From Bacteroidaceae bacterium (GTDB lineage: Bacteria > Bacteroidota > Bacteroidia > Bacteroidales > Bacteroidaceae), in the NCBI GenBank assembly GCA_017503065.1, contig JAFVTT010000020.1, positions 1 to 23,995 on the forward strand: a DNA stretch of 23,995 bases, given 5' to 3'. This document shows, in pieces, positions 14,504 through 23,604 of the stretch (positions are counted from its first letter, which is position 1; each line of letters opens with the position of its first letter). The translations under genes and the position numbers were made by a program. The notes beneath the pieces are model-generated. The model ran no database searches, was not told the origin of the DNA, and saw only the letters and a list, made by a program, of their open reading frames with translations.

Positions 14504-16648
14504 ATGCGTAAACTATTAGTTACACTTACGGCAGTGATGTGCTCGCTCATGGCGAGGGCCGACGAGGGCATGTGGATGCTCTCCCACATCAACCCCAAGA
14601 CGGCAGAGACGATGAAGTCTCTAGGCCTTACCCTCACTCCCGAGGAACTGTACAATCCCAACGGCCGCAGCCTGAAGGATGCTGTTATCAATCTGGGCGA
14701 CTTCTGCTCCGGCGTTGTGGTGTCTCCCGAAGGTCTGTTCTTCACCAACCACCATTGCGGTTATGGCGCCATCCAGGCCCTGTCCACTCCCGAGGACGAC
14801 ATACTGAAGAACGGTTTCGTTGCCAAGAAGCGCGAACAGGAGCGTCCTGCCCATGGTCTTTATGTGCGTTTCCTACAAAAGGTGGAGGACTGCACCGAGC
14901 AGGTCAATGCCGAACTGGCACGCCTCTACAAGGAGAAGGCCCCCAAGATGGACTCTGCCCAGGTGGAGGCCTACTACACGGATAGCATCTGCATGGCTCT
15001 GGAGGATAAGTTGGACAGCCTGAACCCCGACATGGAGTGCCGTGTGGCATCGTACTATGGAGGCAATGCCTTCTATGCCAACTTCTACAAGGTGTACAAC
15101 GACATACGCCTGGTGTTCACCGCCACGGAGACCCTGGGCAAGTTCGGTGGCGACACCGACAACTGGATGTGGCCCCGCCAGACATGCGACTTCTCCATGT
15201 TCCGCATCTATGCCAAGCCCGACGGTACTCCTGCCGAGTACAGCGAAGACAATGTGCCCCTGAAGACTCCCGGTTATGCTCCCGTTTCCATCAAGGGTTA
15301 TGCCCCCGGCGACTATTGCATGACCATCGGTTATCCCGGCAGCACCGACCGCTACCTCTCTTCATGGGGCATCGTGGAGCGCACCGAGGCCACCAACCAG
15401 GCCGTCATCGACGTGCGTACCGCCAAGCAGAACGTGTGGAAGCACTGGATGGACGAGGACCGTGCCATTGCCATCAAGTACTCCAGCAAGTGGGCAAGCA
15501 GCAGCAACTACTGGAAGAACTCCATAGGCATGAACAAGGCCGTGAAGGACATGGACATCGTGGGACAGAAGAAGAAAATAGAGCAGAACATACGCAACTG
15601 GTATGCCAAGGACGAGGCACGCAAGGCACGCTACGGTTCCGTCCTGTCCGAACTGGAGAAGGCCTATACCCAGCGCAAGGAGAAGATGGCTCTGCTGACC
15701 TACTATAGCGAAGTGTTCTTCCGTGGCATAGAACTGCGCAACGTTGCCAGCCGCCTGTCGCGTCTGCCCTTTGATGCCACCGCCGAGGACGCCGCCCTGT
15801 GCGTGGACAACCTGAAGGCTTTCTACAAGGACTACGAACCCCGCGTGGACGAGGAAACCATGGGTGTGCTCCTTCAGGACTACCGCACATGGTCCAAGGG
15901 CGAGTTCCTGCCCGACTTCTACCAACTGATAGACAGCCTCTATGGCGGCGACACCAAGGCCTATGCCAAGGATGTCTTTGCCAAGACCTGCCTGCTGGAC
16001 ACCACCTGCGTGGCAAAGGTGATGGCCGACAGCACCCTGCGCGAGACGGACATCGCCATGCAGTATGCCGATGACATCATCGACACATACTACGGTCTTC
16101 TGGCTTCCATCAGAAGCACCCTGCCTGTCATCGACCACAACGAGCGTCTGCTCACACAGGCCCTCATGGACATGGAGATGGACGAGGCCCACTATTCCGA
16201 CGCCAACATGACCATGCGCCTGTCCTACGGCTTCATACAGGACTACACCGCCAACGGTACGCACTACAACTACTTTACCAACAGCCAGAGTCTTCTGGAC
16301 AAGGCTGCCAAGCAGGAGGAGATAGAGGACTATGAACTGGAGGCCGACATAGTGAAACTGCTCAAGAAGGGCAAGTTCGGCAAGTATGCCGACAAGAAGA
16401 CCAAGCAGATGCACCTCTGCTTCCTGAGCAACAACGACATCACCGGCGGCAACAGCGGTTCGCCCATGTTCGACGGCAACGGCCATGTCATCGGCCTTGC
16501 TTTCGACGGCAACTGGGAGGCCATGGCTGGTGACATCAGCTTCGACCCCACACTGCAGCGCTGCATTGGTGTGGACATCCGCTTCGTCCTGTGGGTAATC
16601 GACCGCTGGGGCGGAGGCAAGAACATCATCAAGGAACTGGGACTGTAA
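14504..16648 (+). CDS. S46 family dipeptidyl-peptidase (DPP7/DPP11-like)
   Basis: A 714-residue serine exopeptidase that removes dipeptides from the N-termini of peptides in the periplasm, important for peptide-feeding Bacteroidales. The signal peptide is MRKLLVTLTAVMCSLMARA. The chymotrypsin-like fold is split by a helical domain. The catalytic residues are likely His84 (TNHHCG), Asp229 (RQTCDFS) and Ser651 (TGGNSGSP). Position +18 after the serine is Gly669 (AFDGNWE). In characterised enzymes Gly here goes with DPP7-like preference for bulky hydrophobic residues, while Arg gives the Asp/Glu preference of DPP11, so DPP7-type specificity is inferred. The ATG at 14504 is used; a TTG start at 14474 falls within the promoter -7 box. 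Monocistronic, ending in a strong terminator. Confidence 0.94.
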   Translation: MRKLLVTLTAVMCSLMARADEGMWMLSHINPKTAETMKSLGLTLTPEELYNPNGRSLKDAVINLGDFCSGVVVSPEGLFFTNHHCGYGAIQALSTPEDDILKNGFVAKKREQERPAHGLYVRFLQKVEDCTEQVNAELARLYKEKAPKMDSAQVEAYYTDSICMALEDKLDSLNPDMECRVASYYGGNAFYANFYKVYNDIRLVFTATETLGKFGGDTDNWMWPRQTCDFSMFRIYAKPDGTPAEYSEDNVPLKTPGYAPVSIKGYAPGDYCMTIGYPGSTDRYLSSWGIVERTEATNQAVIDVRTAKQNVWKHWMDEDRAIAIKYSSKWASSSNYWKNSIGMNKAVKDMDIVGQKKKIEQNIRNWYAKDEARKARYGSVLSELEKAYTQRKEKMALLTYYSEVFFRGIELRNVASRLSRLPFDATAEDAALCVDNLKAFYKDYEPRVDEETMGVLLQDYRTWSKGEFLPDFYQLIDSLYGGDTKAYAKDVFAKTCLLDTTCVAKVMADSTLRETDIAMQYADDIIDTYYGLLASIRSTLPVIDHNERLLTQALMDMEMDEAHYSDANMTMRLSYGFIQDYTANGTHYNYFTNSQSLLDKAAKQEEIEDYELEADIVKLLKKGKFGKYADKKTKQMHLCFLSNNDITGGNSGSPMFDGNGHVIGLAFDGNWEAMAGDISFDPTLQRCIGVDIRFVLWVIDRWGGGKNIIKELGL

Positions 16649-16666
16649 AGCAAGTCCCCTCACGAT

Positions 16667-16700
16667 AAAAGCGCCGGGCCACTGAATGTCCGGCGCTTTT
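16667..16700 (+). terminator. Strong intrinsic terminator after the S46 gene
   Basis: AAAAGCGCCGG (16667-16677) and CCGGCGCTTTT (16690-16700) form a perfect 11-bp stem with a 12-base loop and a T run in the 3' arm. It begins 19 bases after the stop codon. Confidence 0.9.
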
Positions 16701-16717
16701 CCTATACATAGCATAGC

Positions 16718-16809
16718 CAGTCCTCTTAATAGGAGGACAGCAGTACTCATAGTAGGAGGACAGCAGTACTCATAGTAGGAGGACAGCAGTACTCTTAGTA
16801 AGAGGACTG
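16718..16809. repeat. 23-bp tandem repeat framed by 11-bp inverted repeats
   Basis: Three 23-bp units (16728-16750, 16751-16773, 16774-16796) and a partial fourth share the core AGGAGGACAGCAGTACTC. CAGTCCTCTTA (16718-16728) and TAAGAGGACTG (16799-16809) are perfect inverted repeats bounding the array. Each unit junction contains TACTCATAGTA or a variant, able to form a tiny hairpin. It lies between the S46 terminator and the dehydrogenase promoter; there is no coding evidence. Confidence 0.9.
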
Positions 16810-16853
16810 ACGAAAAAACGGGATGCGATGCGGGCTTTCTCGTAAAAAACAAG

Positions 16854-16861
16854 TATCTTTG
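16854..16861 (+). promoter_or_regulatory. Candidate -7 element for the dehydrogenase-HAD operon
   Basis: TATCTTTG lies 25 bases before the ATG at 16887. No good TTTG is found at the standard distance upstream. Confidence 0.5.
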
Positions 16862-16886
16862 CCCTAAGGAACAAACATAAAGGCAC

Positions 16887-17849
16887 ATGAAGATAGTTGT
16901 TTTGGATGCATATACGGCCAATCCCGGAGACCTGTCGTGGGAACCCCTGTATGCCTTGGGACAGGTGGAGGTCTACGACCGTACCGCCCCCGGGGATGTG
17001 GTGGCACGTGCCACGGGAGCCGATGCAGTGCTGGTGAACAAGGTGAAGATAACACGCGAGGTTATGGAGGCTCTGCCCCAACTGCGCTACGTGGGGGTAC
17101 TGGCCACGGGATACAATGTGGTGGACATCCCGGCCGCACACGAGCATGGCATCACCGTCACCAATGTGCCGGCCTACAGTACCATGTCGGTGGCACAGAT
17201 GGTCTTCGCCCACCTGCTGAACATCACCGGTTCGGTGGCAGAGTACACCTCTGAGGTGAAAGCCGGCAAGTGGAGCCGTTGCGAGGATTTCTGCTTCTAC
17301 AACGTGCCGCTGACAGAACTGGACGGCCGCACGATGGGCATCGTGGGTCTTGGAAACACCGGCATGGCGGTGGCAAGGATAGCACAGGCCTTCGGCATGA
17401 AGGTGATGGCCATGAGCGGGAAAACGGCAGAAACGCTCCAGGCCCTGGGAATATGCAAGGCCGCGTCATACGAGGAACTCTTCGCCCAGACCGATGTCCT
17501 TTCCCTGCATTGTCCGTTGGCCGACGACACCCTGCATCTGGTAAATGCCGGGCGTCTGGCACTGATGAAGCCTACGGCCATACTGATAAATACGGGCAGA
17601 GGACCGCTTGTTGACGAGCAGGCTCTGGCAGATGCACTCCGTGCCGGCAGAATACGTGCCGCAGGAGTGGATGTCCTCACCGAAGAACCTCCACGGAACG
17701 ACAGCCCTCTGATAGGCGCTCCCAACTGCCACATCACCCCACACATAGCATGGGCCACGGCCGAAGCAAGACAGCGCCTGTTGGCCACGGCCATAGAAAA
17801 CGTGAAGGCCTTTGCCAATGGCAGGCCCCAAAACACAATCCTCCCCTAA
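16887..17849 (+). CDS. D-isomer-specific 2-hydroxyacid dehydrogenase
   Basis: A 320-residue cytoplasmic oxidoreductase of the D-2-hydroxyacid dehydrogenase family (glycerate/hydroxypyruvate reductase-like), interconverting 2-keto and D-2-hydroxy acids with NAD(P)H. The catalytic set is complete: Arg238 in [10 protein letters not shown], Glu267 in LTEEPP and His286 in [10 protein letters not shown]. The dinucleotide loop is GLGNTG (154-159). The strand after it reads [10 protein letters not shown], without the Asp that usually fixes NAD preference, so NADPH use is possible. Substrate cannot be told from sequence; a close match to glycerate dehydrogenase is my best guess. The stop codon lies inside a 9-bp repeat array, and the HAD phosphatase gene starts 47 bases later, suggesting cotranscription. 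Confidence 0.92.
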   Translation: MKIVVLDAYTANPGDLSWEPLYALGQVEVYDRTAPGDVVARATGADAVLVNKVKITREVMEALPQLRYVGVLATGYNVVDIPAAHEHGITVTNVPAYSTMSVAQMVFAHLLNITGSVAEYTSEVKAGKWSRCEDFCFYNVPLTELDGRTMGIVGLGNTGMAVARIAQAFGMKVMAMSGKTAETLQALGICKAASYEELFAQTDVLSLHCPLADDTLHLVNAGRLALMKPTAILINTGRGPLVDEQALADALRAGRIRAAGVDVLTEEPPRNDSPLIGAPNCHITPHIAWATAEARQRLLATAIENVKAFANGRPQNTILP

Positions 17850-17889
17850 AGACCTTAAAGACTCTAAAGACCCTAAAGACCCTTAAACC
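17845..17889. repeat. Five-copy 9-bp tandem repeat, CCTAAAGAC type
   Basis: Units CCTAAAGAC, CTTAAAGAC, TCTAAAGAC, CCTAAAGAC and CCTTAAACC run across the stop codon of the dehydrogenase gene and fill the gap to the HAD gene. The first unit supplies the TAA stop. Confidence 0.85.
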
Positions 17890-17896
17890 AACCCCA

Positions 17897-18610
17897 ATGG
17901 AAAAGCACTACAAAGACATATTCCTGGATTTCGACGACACCCTGTATGACACGCACGGCAATGCCGACATAGCATTGGGCGAACTCTATGAAGACTTCGC
18001 CCTGCACCGCCATTTTGACAAGTTCGAGGACTTCCACATCCCTTACTGGGAAACCAACCTTGACCTGTGGAAACAGTATGCTGCCGGCGAGATAACCCGC
18101 GATGTCCTTATCGTGGAGCGCTTCCGCCGCCCCTTGAGCAAAGGTCGCGGACTGGAGAATGTAAGTGTTGAGTTCTGCCTTGAGGTGAGCGACCGTTTTC
18201 TGGAACTCTGTGCCGTGAAACCCGGAGTGATTGACGGAGCGCACGAGGTGATGGACTATCTCAAGTCCCGTGGCTATGGCCTGCACATGTGCAGCAACGG
18301 TTTTCACGAGGTGCAGTACCGCAAACTGAAGGCCTGCGACATGAAGGACTATTTCGACACCATAGTGCTGTCCGAGGATGCCGGCGCCAACAAACCTTCC
18401 CCCGTCTATTTCGACTATGCCTTCCGCATGACAGGTGCCAGACCCGAAACCACCCTGATGATAGGCGACAACTTCCAAACCGACATCCTTGGAGCAAAAG
18501 ACTCCGGCCTGGACGTCATGTGGTTCAATCCCAATCCCAAGGAGAACAAGGCAACGGAACCAGTGAACTACGAGATACACAACCTCAGGGAAATGCTCAA
18601 TATCCTCTGA
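17897..18610 (+). CDS. YjjG-family HAD hydrolase (probable noncanonical pyrimidine nucleotidase)
   Basis: A 237-residue HAD superfamily phosphatase, subfamily IA. All motifs are present: motif [10 protein letters not shown] with nucleophile Asp11 and Asp13, motif II CSNGF (132-136) with Ser133, the lysine of motif III in NKPSP (Lys166), and motif [10 protein letters not shown] (189-196) with Asp191 and Asp196. A helical cap fills about residues 20-105. The family includes YjjG, which dephosphorylates dUMP, dTMP and unusual pyrimidine nucleotides; the precise substrate here is inferred. The ATG at 17897 is used because motif I must lie near the start; the frame is open further upstream only because the repeat array has no stop in that frame. 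Followed by a long hairpin terminator. Confidence 0.9.
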   Translation: MEKHYKDIFLDFDDTLYDTHGNADIALGELYEDFALHRHFDKFEDFHIPYWETNLDLWKQYAAGEITRDVLIVERFRRPLSKGRGLENVSVEFCLEVSDRFLELCAVKPGVIDGAHEVMDYLKSRGYGLHMCSNGFHEVQYRKLKACDMKDYFDTIVLSEDAGANKPSPVYFDYAFRMTGARPETTLMIGDNFQTDILGAKDSGLDVMWFNPNPKENKATEPVNYEIHNLREMLNIL

Positions 18611-18630
18611 TATTACATTCTTTAGAATAT

Positions 18631-18688
18631 AGTTCCGAGTGTCCGGATAGATAAAATGCGTCTATTGTGGGCACTTGGAACTGTTTTT
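18631..18688 (+). terminator. Long hairpin terminator after the HAD gene
   Basis: AGTTCCGAGTGTCC (18631-18644) pairs with GGGCACTTGGAACT (18669-18682) over 14 positions, two of them G-U, and the inner ATAGA/TCTAT (18647-18651, 18661-18665) extends the fold. GTTTTT follows. It separates the HAD transcript from the promoter of the second GH89 gene. Confidence 0.85.
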
Positions 18689-18709
18689 ATGCAATTATAT
18701 TCCTAATCC

Positions 18710-18741
18710 TTTGGGACATATACCATAAAACACTAACTTTG
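18710..18741 (+). promoter_or_regulatory. Promoter of the large GH89 gene
   Basis: TTTG (18710-18713), a 20-base spacer and TAACTTTG (18734-18741) match the Bacteroidetes consensus. The start codon at 18785 lies 43 bases after the -7 box. Confidence 0.75.
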
Positions 18742-18784
18742 ATGCGTGGTATGTGCAATAATGAACAAACTAAAAACAAATAGC

Positions 18785-21700
18785 ATGAAAAAGACTTTTC
18801 TACTTTCATTTCTGCTTGCCCTGCTGGGAACAGTCTCGGTATGGGCAGAAAACGTTGTTACCGGCAGTGGAGCACAAGGTACAATCAACATATCCGATAT
18901 CAACGACCAAAACCTAACATCCATTCCTGCCAATACAGGATGGACATTGGCTTTAGAGGTAGAGAACCCAGATGGAAATTCATTCAATCAATGGGGAACA
19001 AGCATTCTGGCTATTGGCGACAAAGCTTTCCCTGAGAAGAATAATTATAAGGGGTTTCAGTTATATCTTCAGAGTTCTACCAACGGAGGCAAGTTGGACG
19101 CGGTATTCGACGGAGGTGACCATCTGATAGACAACGTAACATACACAGGCAATTTCAGTGCTGTCATCACGTACAATGGTAGCAAACAGTTACAGATTAA
19201 GACCACAAATGCTTCTGAAAAAGTGGCGATAAACGATTACACCCTCACAAATGCGCTGGGTGAGTTCTCGCAACTTGCATACGGATTGCCTACGGGTATC
19301 AATGTAAAGAACCTGCAGATTGCCCCACTGAGTAATAGCATAGACTATCCCACGGTTGGAAATGTATCAAACAATAAGTATACCTTTACTTCCGACAAAA
19401 TACTGTATGCTGGTGATTGTAACAAAATTCGCTTCACACTGACAGAATCCGGAGCATTCTATCAGGGCGGAGCCAAGCGTATGAGTTTTGACTCGTTCAC
19501 TCTATACAATGCAAATGGCAATGCTGTAACACTGAAAGAATCTTACTTCTCTGGCAACAACGGCAAGACCTATGCTGGCATGCTAGACGGAGAGAACAAC
19601 ACCTATACCAATGCAGCATGGGCATCGGGAACAGAGGATGACTATTTTGAGATAACCCTTCCTGAAGACATAGACCTCGGCGGTGCATTCTCTTTCTCCT
19701 TTGTTACAGAGAATACGACCATGAATGCAAAGGCGTTCCGCATAGAGATGCTGTATGAGGCAAAGAATGATGTTATATATACATTTGCTGTTAACGCACC
19801 AGAAGGTCATAATCCCACAATAACCTACAACGGTGAAGACGTTTCTGCCGAAACCACATTCACTAAGGGTGAATTTGATATAGACCTCTTCTCGGCCTCA
19901 GAGATTAGCGGCTACACATGGAGCATCGTGGTAGACGAAGAAAACTACACTATCACACTTGTATATACCGAGGCACCATCTGTAGAGAATCCTGCTGCTG
20001 TAGTTGCCCTTGTCAATCGTATTGGCGGGGAAGGCACTGCCGACAAGTTCAAGTTCTTGCTCGACCCCTCCCTTAACTCCAAGCAGGAAGTCTTTGTAAT
20101 CGGAGGCGAGGATGGCAAAGTTCTCGTCAAGGGTTCTACCCTCAGCGCCATTACTACAGGTCTGGGCTGGTACCTCAACCACATTGCCAAGATAAACATC
20201 GCATGGAACTCGCTCAATGAGAAGACCGTTTCTGGCGAGGCCTATGCCGACCTTTCTAATATTCCCGTGCCAACAGCAGAGGAAACGCATATCAGCGATG
20301 CAAAGTACCGCTACTACCTGAACACCTGCACCTTTGGTTATTCCATGACCTCATGGACATGGAAGCGCTGGCAACAGGAAATTGACTGGATGGCTCTGCA
20401 TGGTATCAACATGCCTCTCCAACTTGTAGGTCTTGAAGAGGTGTGGCGCAAGTTCCTGACTATGGAAGAAGGTGGAACGCGCAAGTATGGTTACACAGAC
20501 GCAGAAGCCAAAGCCTTTGTTGCCGGTCCTGCCTTCATCGCATGGTGGGCAATGAACAACCTTGAGGGTTGGGGTGGCACTGCCACTGGTTCAAAAAGCG
20601 GTTACTATAATCTGGCAGGTGCTGGCGGTGTGCAGGACGAAGCTTGGTATGTTCGTCAGAAGAACCTGGCAAAGCAAATTACCGACCGTCAACGTGAACT
20701 GGGCATGCAACCCGTATTGCCCGGCTGGTCAGGTATGGTACCCACCAACTTTGCCTCTGAATCAGGATATGCCACACGAGGCAATGGCGGCAACTGGGCC
20801 GGCGACTTCGTGCGTCCGCTCCTGCTTAGTGTAAGCAATGACAACTATGCAGAGATTGCTGCCGACTATTATGCATGCTTGAAGGAGGTAATGGGCGAAA
20901 GCCAGTACTACTCTATGGACCCCTTCCACGAAGGTGGCGGTGCCGGCACTATGGAGGACTATGAAGCCCTTTATGCTGCCATGGAGGCAGCGAAGCCCGG
21001 TTCGCAGTGGGTCATCCAGCAGTGGCAGTGGAGTGCAACACAGAAGTACTCTCTGACCGCAGTGCCAGCAGGTCGTCTCGTTGTTCTCGACCTCTTCTCT
21101 GATGGTTCTCCTGCATTCGACAAATACAATGGTTATGCCCCTCAGGATGCTGTGTTCTGCGCTATCCCCAACTTTGGCGGTCGCTCAGGCCTGATGGGAC
21201 GCTTGCAGAACGTGACCGATAATTATTTCAAGTTCAAAGGAAAGTATGCCAGCATCAAGGGTATCGGTGCGGCTCCTGAGGCAATCGAGCAGACTCCCGT
21301 CACCTACGACCTCATCTTCCAGCTTCCCTGGATGAATGGGGTGAAACCAGATGTAAAGGAGTGGGTCGGCAACTATGCTGTTGCTCGTTATGGCAAGGAC
21401 AATGCGGTAGTGAAAGAGGCTTGGGATCTGCTCCGTCAAGGTCCGCTCAACTATGGTGCCGATGGTATCCAAGGTCCTGTTGAGGATGTATGGGCGGCAC
21501 GTCCTAATCTTGACGCTAATGCTGCAAGTGCATGGGGAAGTACTATCTCAAAAGGACATAATATCCCGGCTCCAGGAAATACCTATACACCTGCTCGCCG
21601 ACAGATGCTAATTGATGCAGTGTACAAACTCATTGACCAGAAAGACGAACTCGAGTTGACCACAGGTTCTGTTCATGAGAGCAACTACCTCTATGACATT

Positions 21701-23596
21701 GTTGAGTTTGGTGGTGCCGTAATGGCGGACTATGCTCACGACCTCTTGCTTAGTATCAAGGAGGCGAAGAATGCAGATAATACCGAACTTTATGAGGCTC
21801 GCCGCAATGCCTTCCTACAGTTGATTCTTGATGTAGACAAGTTCAAGGGTACGAACCTCAACTTCCGACTTGGTAAATGGACACAGGAGGCACGTGATGC
21901 TGCAGGGGAGGTAACAGGTGCTACTACTGCTACTCCCGACTGGTACGAATACAACAATGCCCGTACCATCGTATCTACATGGTCATCGCCAGGCACTAAC
22001 CTGAACGACTACTCTTACCGTTCTTGGCAGGGATTGATGAAGGATCTTTACTATCCTCGCTGGAAGCATTACTTTGATAACAACTGTACAACGGCAGAGT
22101 ATCAGTTCTTCGAATGGAACTGGGCACATGGTATGAAACATTCTGTCGGTCAGACTGACGTCAGCAACGAACCGCTTGCCAAGGGTGAGGCCGGTCATAC
22201 TGACAGTTACACGCGTGAACCTGAAGGCAATACCGTGGAGAAGGCTAAGGAGATACTTGACAAGTACATCATACCCGTGAACAATGGAGCCTACTATGCT
22301 TACCGTTACCTGAACAACGACCTGACCGGCAAGGTGACTATCATCGCCAATGCAGGAACAAGCATAGACCTCACCCAGTACTTCGATGGACTAACAGGTG
22401 CAGTAAGTGGCGATTTCATCAATGGCACAGCCACAGACCTTAGCAGTGTTGCCATCAAGTCCGATGCTGCTGATGGTTCACACACAGGTGCTCTGACCCT
22501 GACCGATGGTACGGTACTGACTTTTGCTGTGGTTATCAACCCTGGATATTACGGAGTGTATAATATAAACTACAAGAACGGTGATGAAGAAAATGCAGTC
22601 TTTGTGGGGTACAACGAGGATAAAGATAATAGCAGCAACGTTGGTTACAAGTTGATAGCCACAGGTACTTACTCTACTGATGACACTGCCGACAAGATGT
22701 TTACCATTGTACCCAACGGAACTGGATTCTCCATTTCTGCTCAAGGCAAATACTTGAAGCAGCCCACCCTTGGCGGTTGGAACCATCTGATGTTCTCCGA
22801 CAATGCTGATGAGGCTGGTGCATATATTATTGAGGAGACAGGAACGGATACTGGCATATTCAAGATTCGTAGCACAACAGACGGCATAAACTACCTGAAC
22901 GACTACGACAAACTGGTTTTCGGTAACGACAAGTCCGACAAGGACAACCTTGCCACTTTCACCATCACCGAAGCAACATCCTATCCTCTCACCATCACCG
23001 AAGCTGGCTTTGCTACTCTCTGCCTGCCCTTCAATGTGGTTATGCCCGAAGGTATGTATGCATACGACCTTTCTGTAGAGAATATTGCAAGTGGCGATGC
23101 AGAAGGGAAGTACAACGCTACCATGAAGGTGGTTGCCACTTCTGGCGAGGCCTTGAAGAAGGGTACTCCAGTAATAATCAAGGCAAATGAAGGTAGTTAC
23201 AGGCTTCCCATCACCATGTCGGATAATGGCGCCAAGACCTCCCTTGCCGGTTCTTTGCTCCGTGGCAACTTCACGAAGCAGGAGTTGGTACAAGGCGACG
23301 CCATCAAGAAGTACATCTTTGCCAAACCTGAAGGAGAAGAGCTTGGTTTCTACCTTATGGATGGATCTGGCACTATCGGTGCCAACAAGTGTTGGATGGA
23401 ATGGACCGTTCCTGCTGGTCAGGCAGAGGCTCGCTCCTTCGTTATTTCCTTTGACGATGCAACGGGCATATCCGACATCATTACCGAAACAAAGGAGAAC
23501 AAGACACACCTTATATATAATATAAGTGGCCAGCGTTTGAATAAGCCTCAAAAGGGCCTGAATATTATTGGTAACAAGAAGGTAATAATTAAATAA
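18785..23596 (+). CDS. Large exported multidomain GH89 alpha-N-acetylglucosaminidase
   Basis: A 1603-residue protein. Signal peptide 1-21 (MKKTFLLSFLLALLGTVSVW, A-E). Residues 22-182 look like a concanavalin-type beta-sandwich, 185-325 like a second beta-rich, possibly carbohydrate-binding domain, and 330-396 like an Ig-like linker. The GH89 core spans about 400-1255, with likely catalytic Glu716 (MDPFHEGG) and Glu832 (GAAPEAIEQ); it is closely similar throughout to the shorter GH89 at 10200-12830. Residues 1256-1395 resemble a ricin-type trefoil, 1397-1560 a beta domain common in Prevotella exported proteins, and the end (SGQRLNKPQKGLNIIGNKKV plus IIK) is a Prevotella-type C-terminal tail. 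Domain names outside GH89 are inference. The ATG at 18785 is used because it begins the signal peptide. Codon choice is visibly more A/T-rich than in the shorter paralogue. Confidence 0.93.
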   Translation: MKKTFLLSFLLALLGTVSVWAENVVTGSGAQGTINISDINDQNLTSIPANTGWTLALEVENPDGNSFNQWGTSILAIGDKAFPEKNNYKGFQLYLQSSTNGGKLDAVFDGGDHLIDNVTYTGNFSAVITYNGSKQLQIKTTNASEKVAINDYTLTNALGEFSQLAYGLPTGINVKNLQIAPLSNSIDYPTVGNVSNNKYTFTSDKILYAGDCNKIRFTLTESGAFYQGGAKRMSFDSFTLYNANGNAVTLKESYFSGNNGKTYAGMLDGENNTYTNAAWASGTEDDYFEITLPEDIDLGGAFSFSFVTENTTMNAKAFRIEMLYEAKNDVIYTFAVNAPEGHNPTITYNGEDVSAETTFTKGEFDIDLFSASEISGYTWSIVVDEENYTITLVYTEAPSVENPAAVVALVNRIGGEGTADKFKFLLDPSLNSKQEVFVIGGEDGKVLVKGSTLSAITTGLGWYLNHIAKINIAWNSLNEKTVSGEAYADLSNIPVPTAEETHISDAKYRYYLNTCTFGYSMTSWTWKRWQQEIDWMALHGINMPLQLVGLEEVWRKFLTMEEGGTRKYGYTDAEAKAFVAGPAFIAWWAMNNLEGWGGTATGSKSGYYNLAGAGGVQDEAWYVRQKNLAKQITDRQRELGMQPVLPGWSGMVPTNFASESGYATRGNGGNWAGDFVRPLLLSVSNDNYAEIAADYYACLKEVMGESQYYSMDPFHEGGGAGTMEDYEALYAAMEAAKPGSQWVIQQWQWSATQKYSLTAVPAGRLVVLDLFSDGSPAFDKYNGYAPQDAVFCAIPNFGGRSGLMGRLQNVTDNYFKFKGKYASIKGIGAAPEAIEQTPVTYDLIFQLPWMNGVKPDVKEWVGNYAVARYGKDNAVVKEAWDLLRQGPLNYGADGIQGPVEDVWAARPNLDANAASAWGSTISKGHNIPAPGNTYTPARRQMLIDAVYKLIDQKDELELTTGSVHESNYLYDIVEFGGAVMADYAHDLLLSIKEAKNADNTELYEARRNAFLQLILDVDKFKGTNLNFRLGKWTQEARDAAGEVTGATTATPDWYEYNNARTIVSTWSSPGTNLNDYSYRSWQGLMKDLYYPRWKHYFDNNCTTAEYQFFEWNWAHGMKHSVGQTDVSNEPLAKGEAGHTDSYTREPEGNTVEKAKEILDKYIIPVNNGAYYAYRYLNNDLTGKVTIIANAGTSIDLTQYFDGLTGAVSGDFINGTATDLSSVAIKSDAADGSHTGALTLTDGTVLTFAVVINPGYYGVYNINYKNGDEENAVFVGYNEDKDNSSNVGYKLIATGTYSTDDTADKMFTIVPNGTGFSISAQGKYLKQPTLGGWNHLMFSDNADEAGAYIIEETGTDTGIFKIRSTTDGINYLNDYDKLVFGNDKSDKDNLATFTITEATSYPLTITEAGFATLCLPFNVVMPEGMYAYDLSVENIASGDAEGKYNATMKVVATSGEALKKGTPVIIKANEGSYRLPITMSDNGAKTSLAGSLLRGNFTKQELVQGDAIKKYIFAKPEGEELGFYLMDGSGTIGANKCWMEWTVPAGQAEARSFVISFDDATGISDIITETKENKTHLIYNISGQRLNKPQKGLNIIGNKKVIIK

Positions 23597-23604
23597 GAAA
23601 TACT

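Noticed and set aside
16728..16809. CRISPR-like array
   Set aside because: The 23-bp units are contiguous with no spacers and there are no cas genes; it is a simple tandem repeat.
15362..16921. Long minus-strand ORF of 519 codons
   Set aside because: Antisense to the S46 peptidase, whose catalytic motifs are intact on the plus strand; high-GC codon bias keeps this frame open.
22478..23551. Minus-strand ORF of 357 codons
   Set aside because: Antisense to the C-terminal domains of the large GH89; Cys- and His-rich composition, no recognisable domain.
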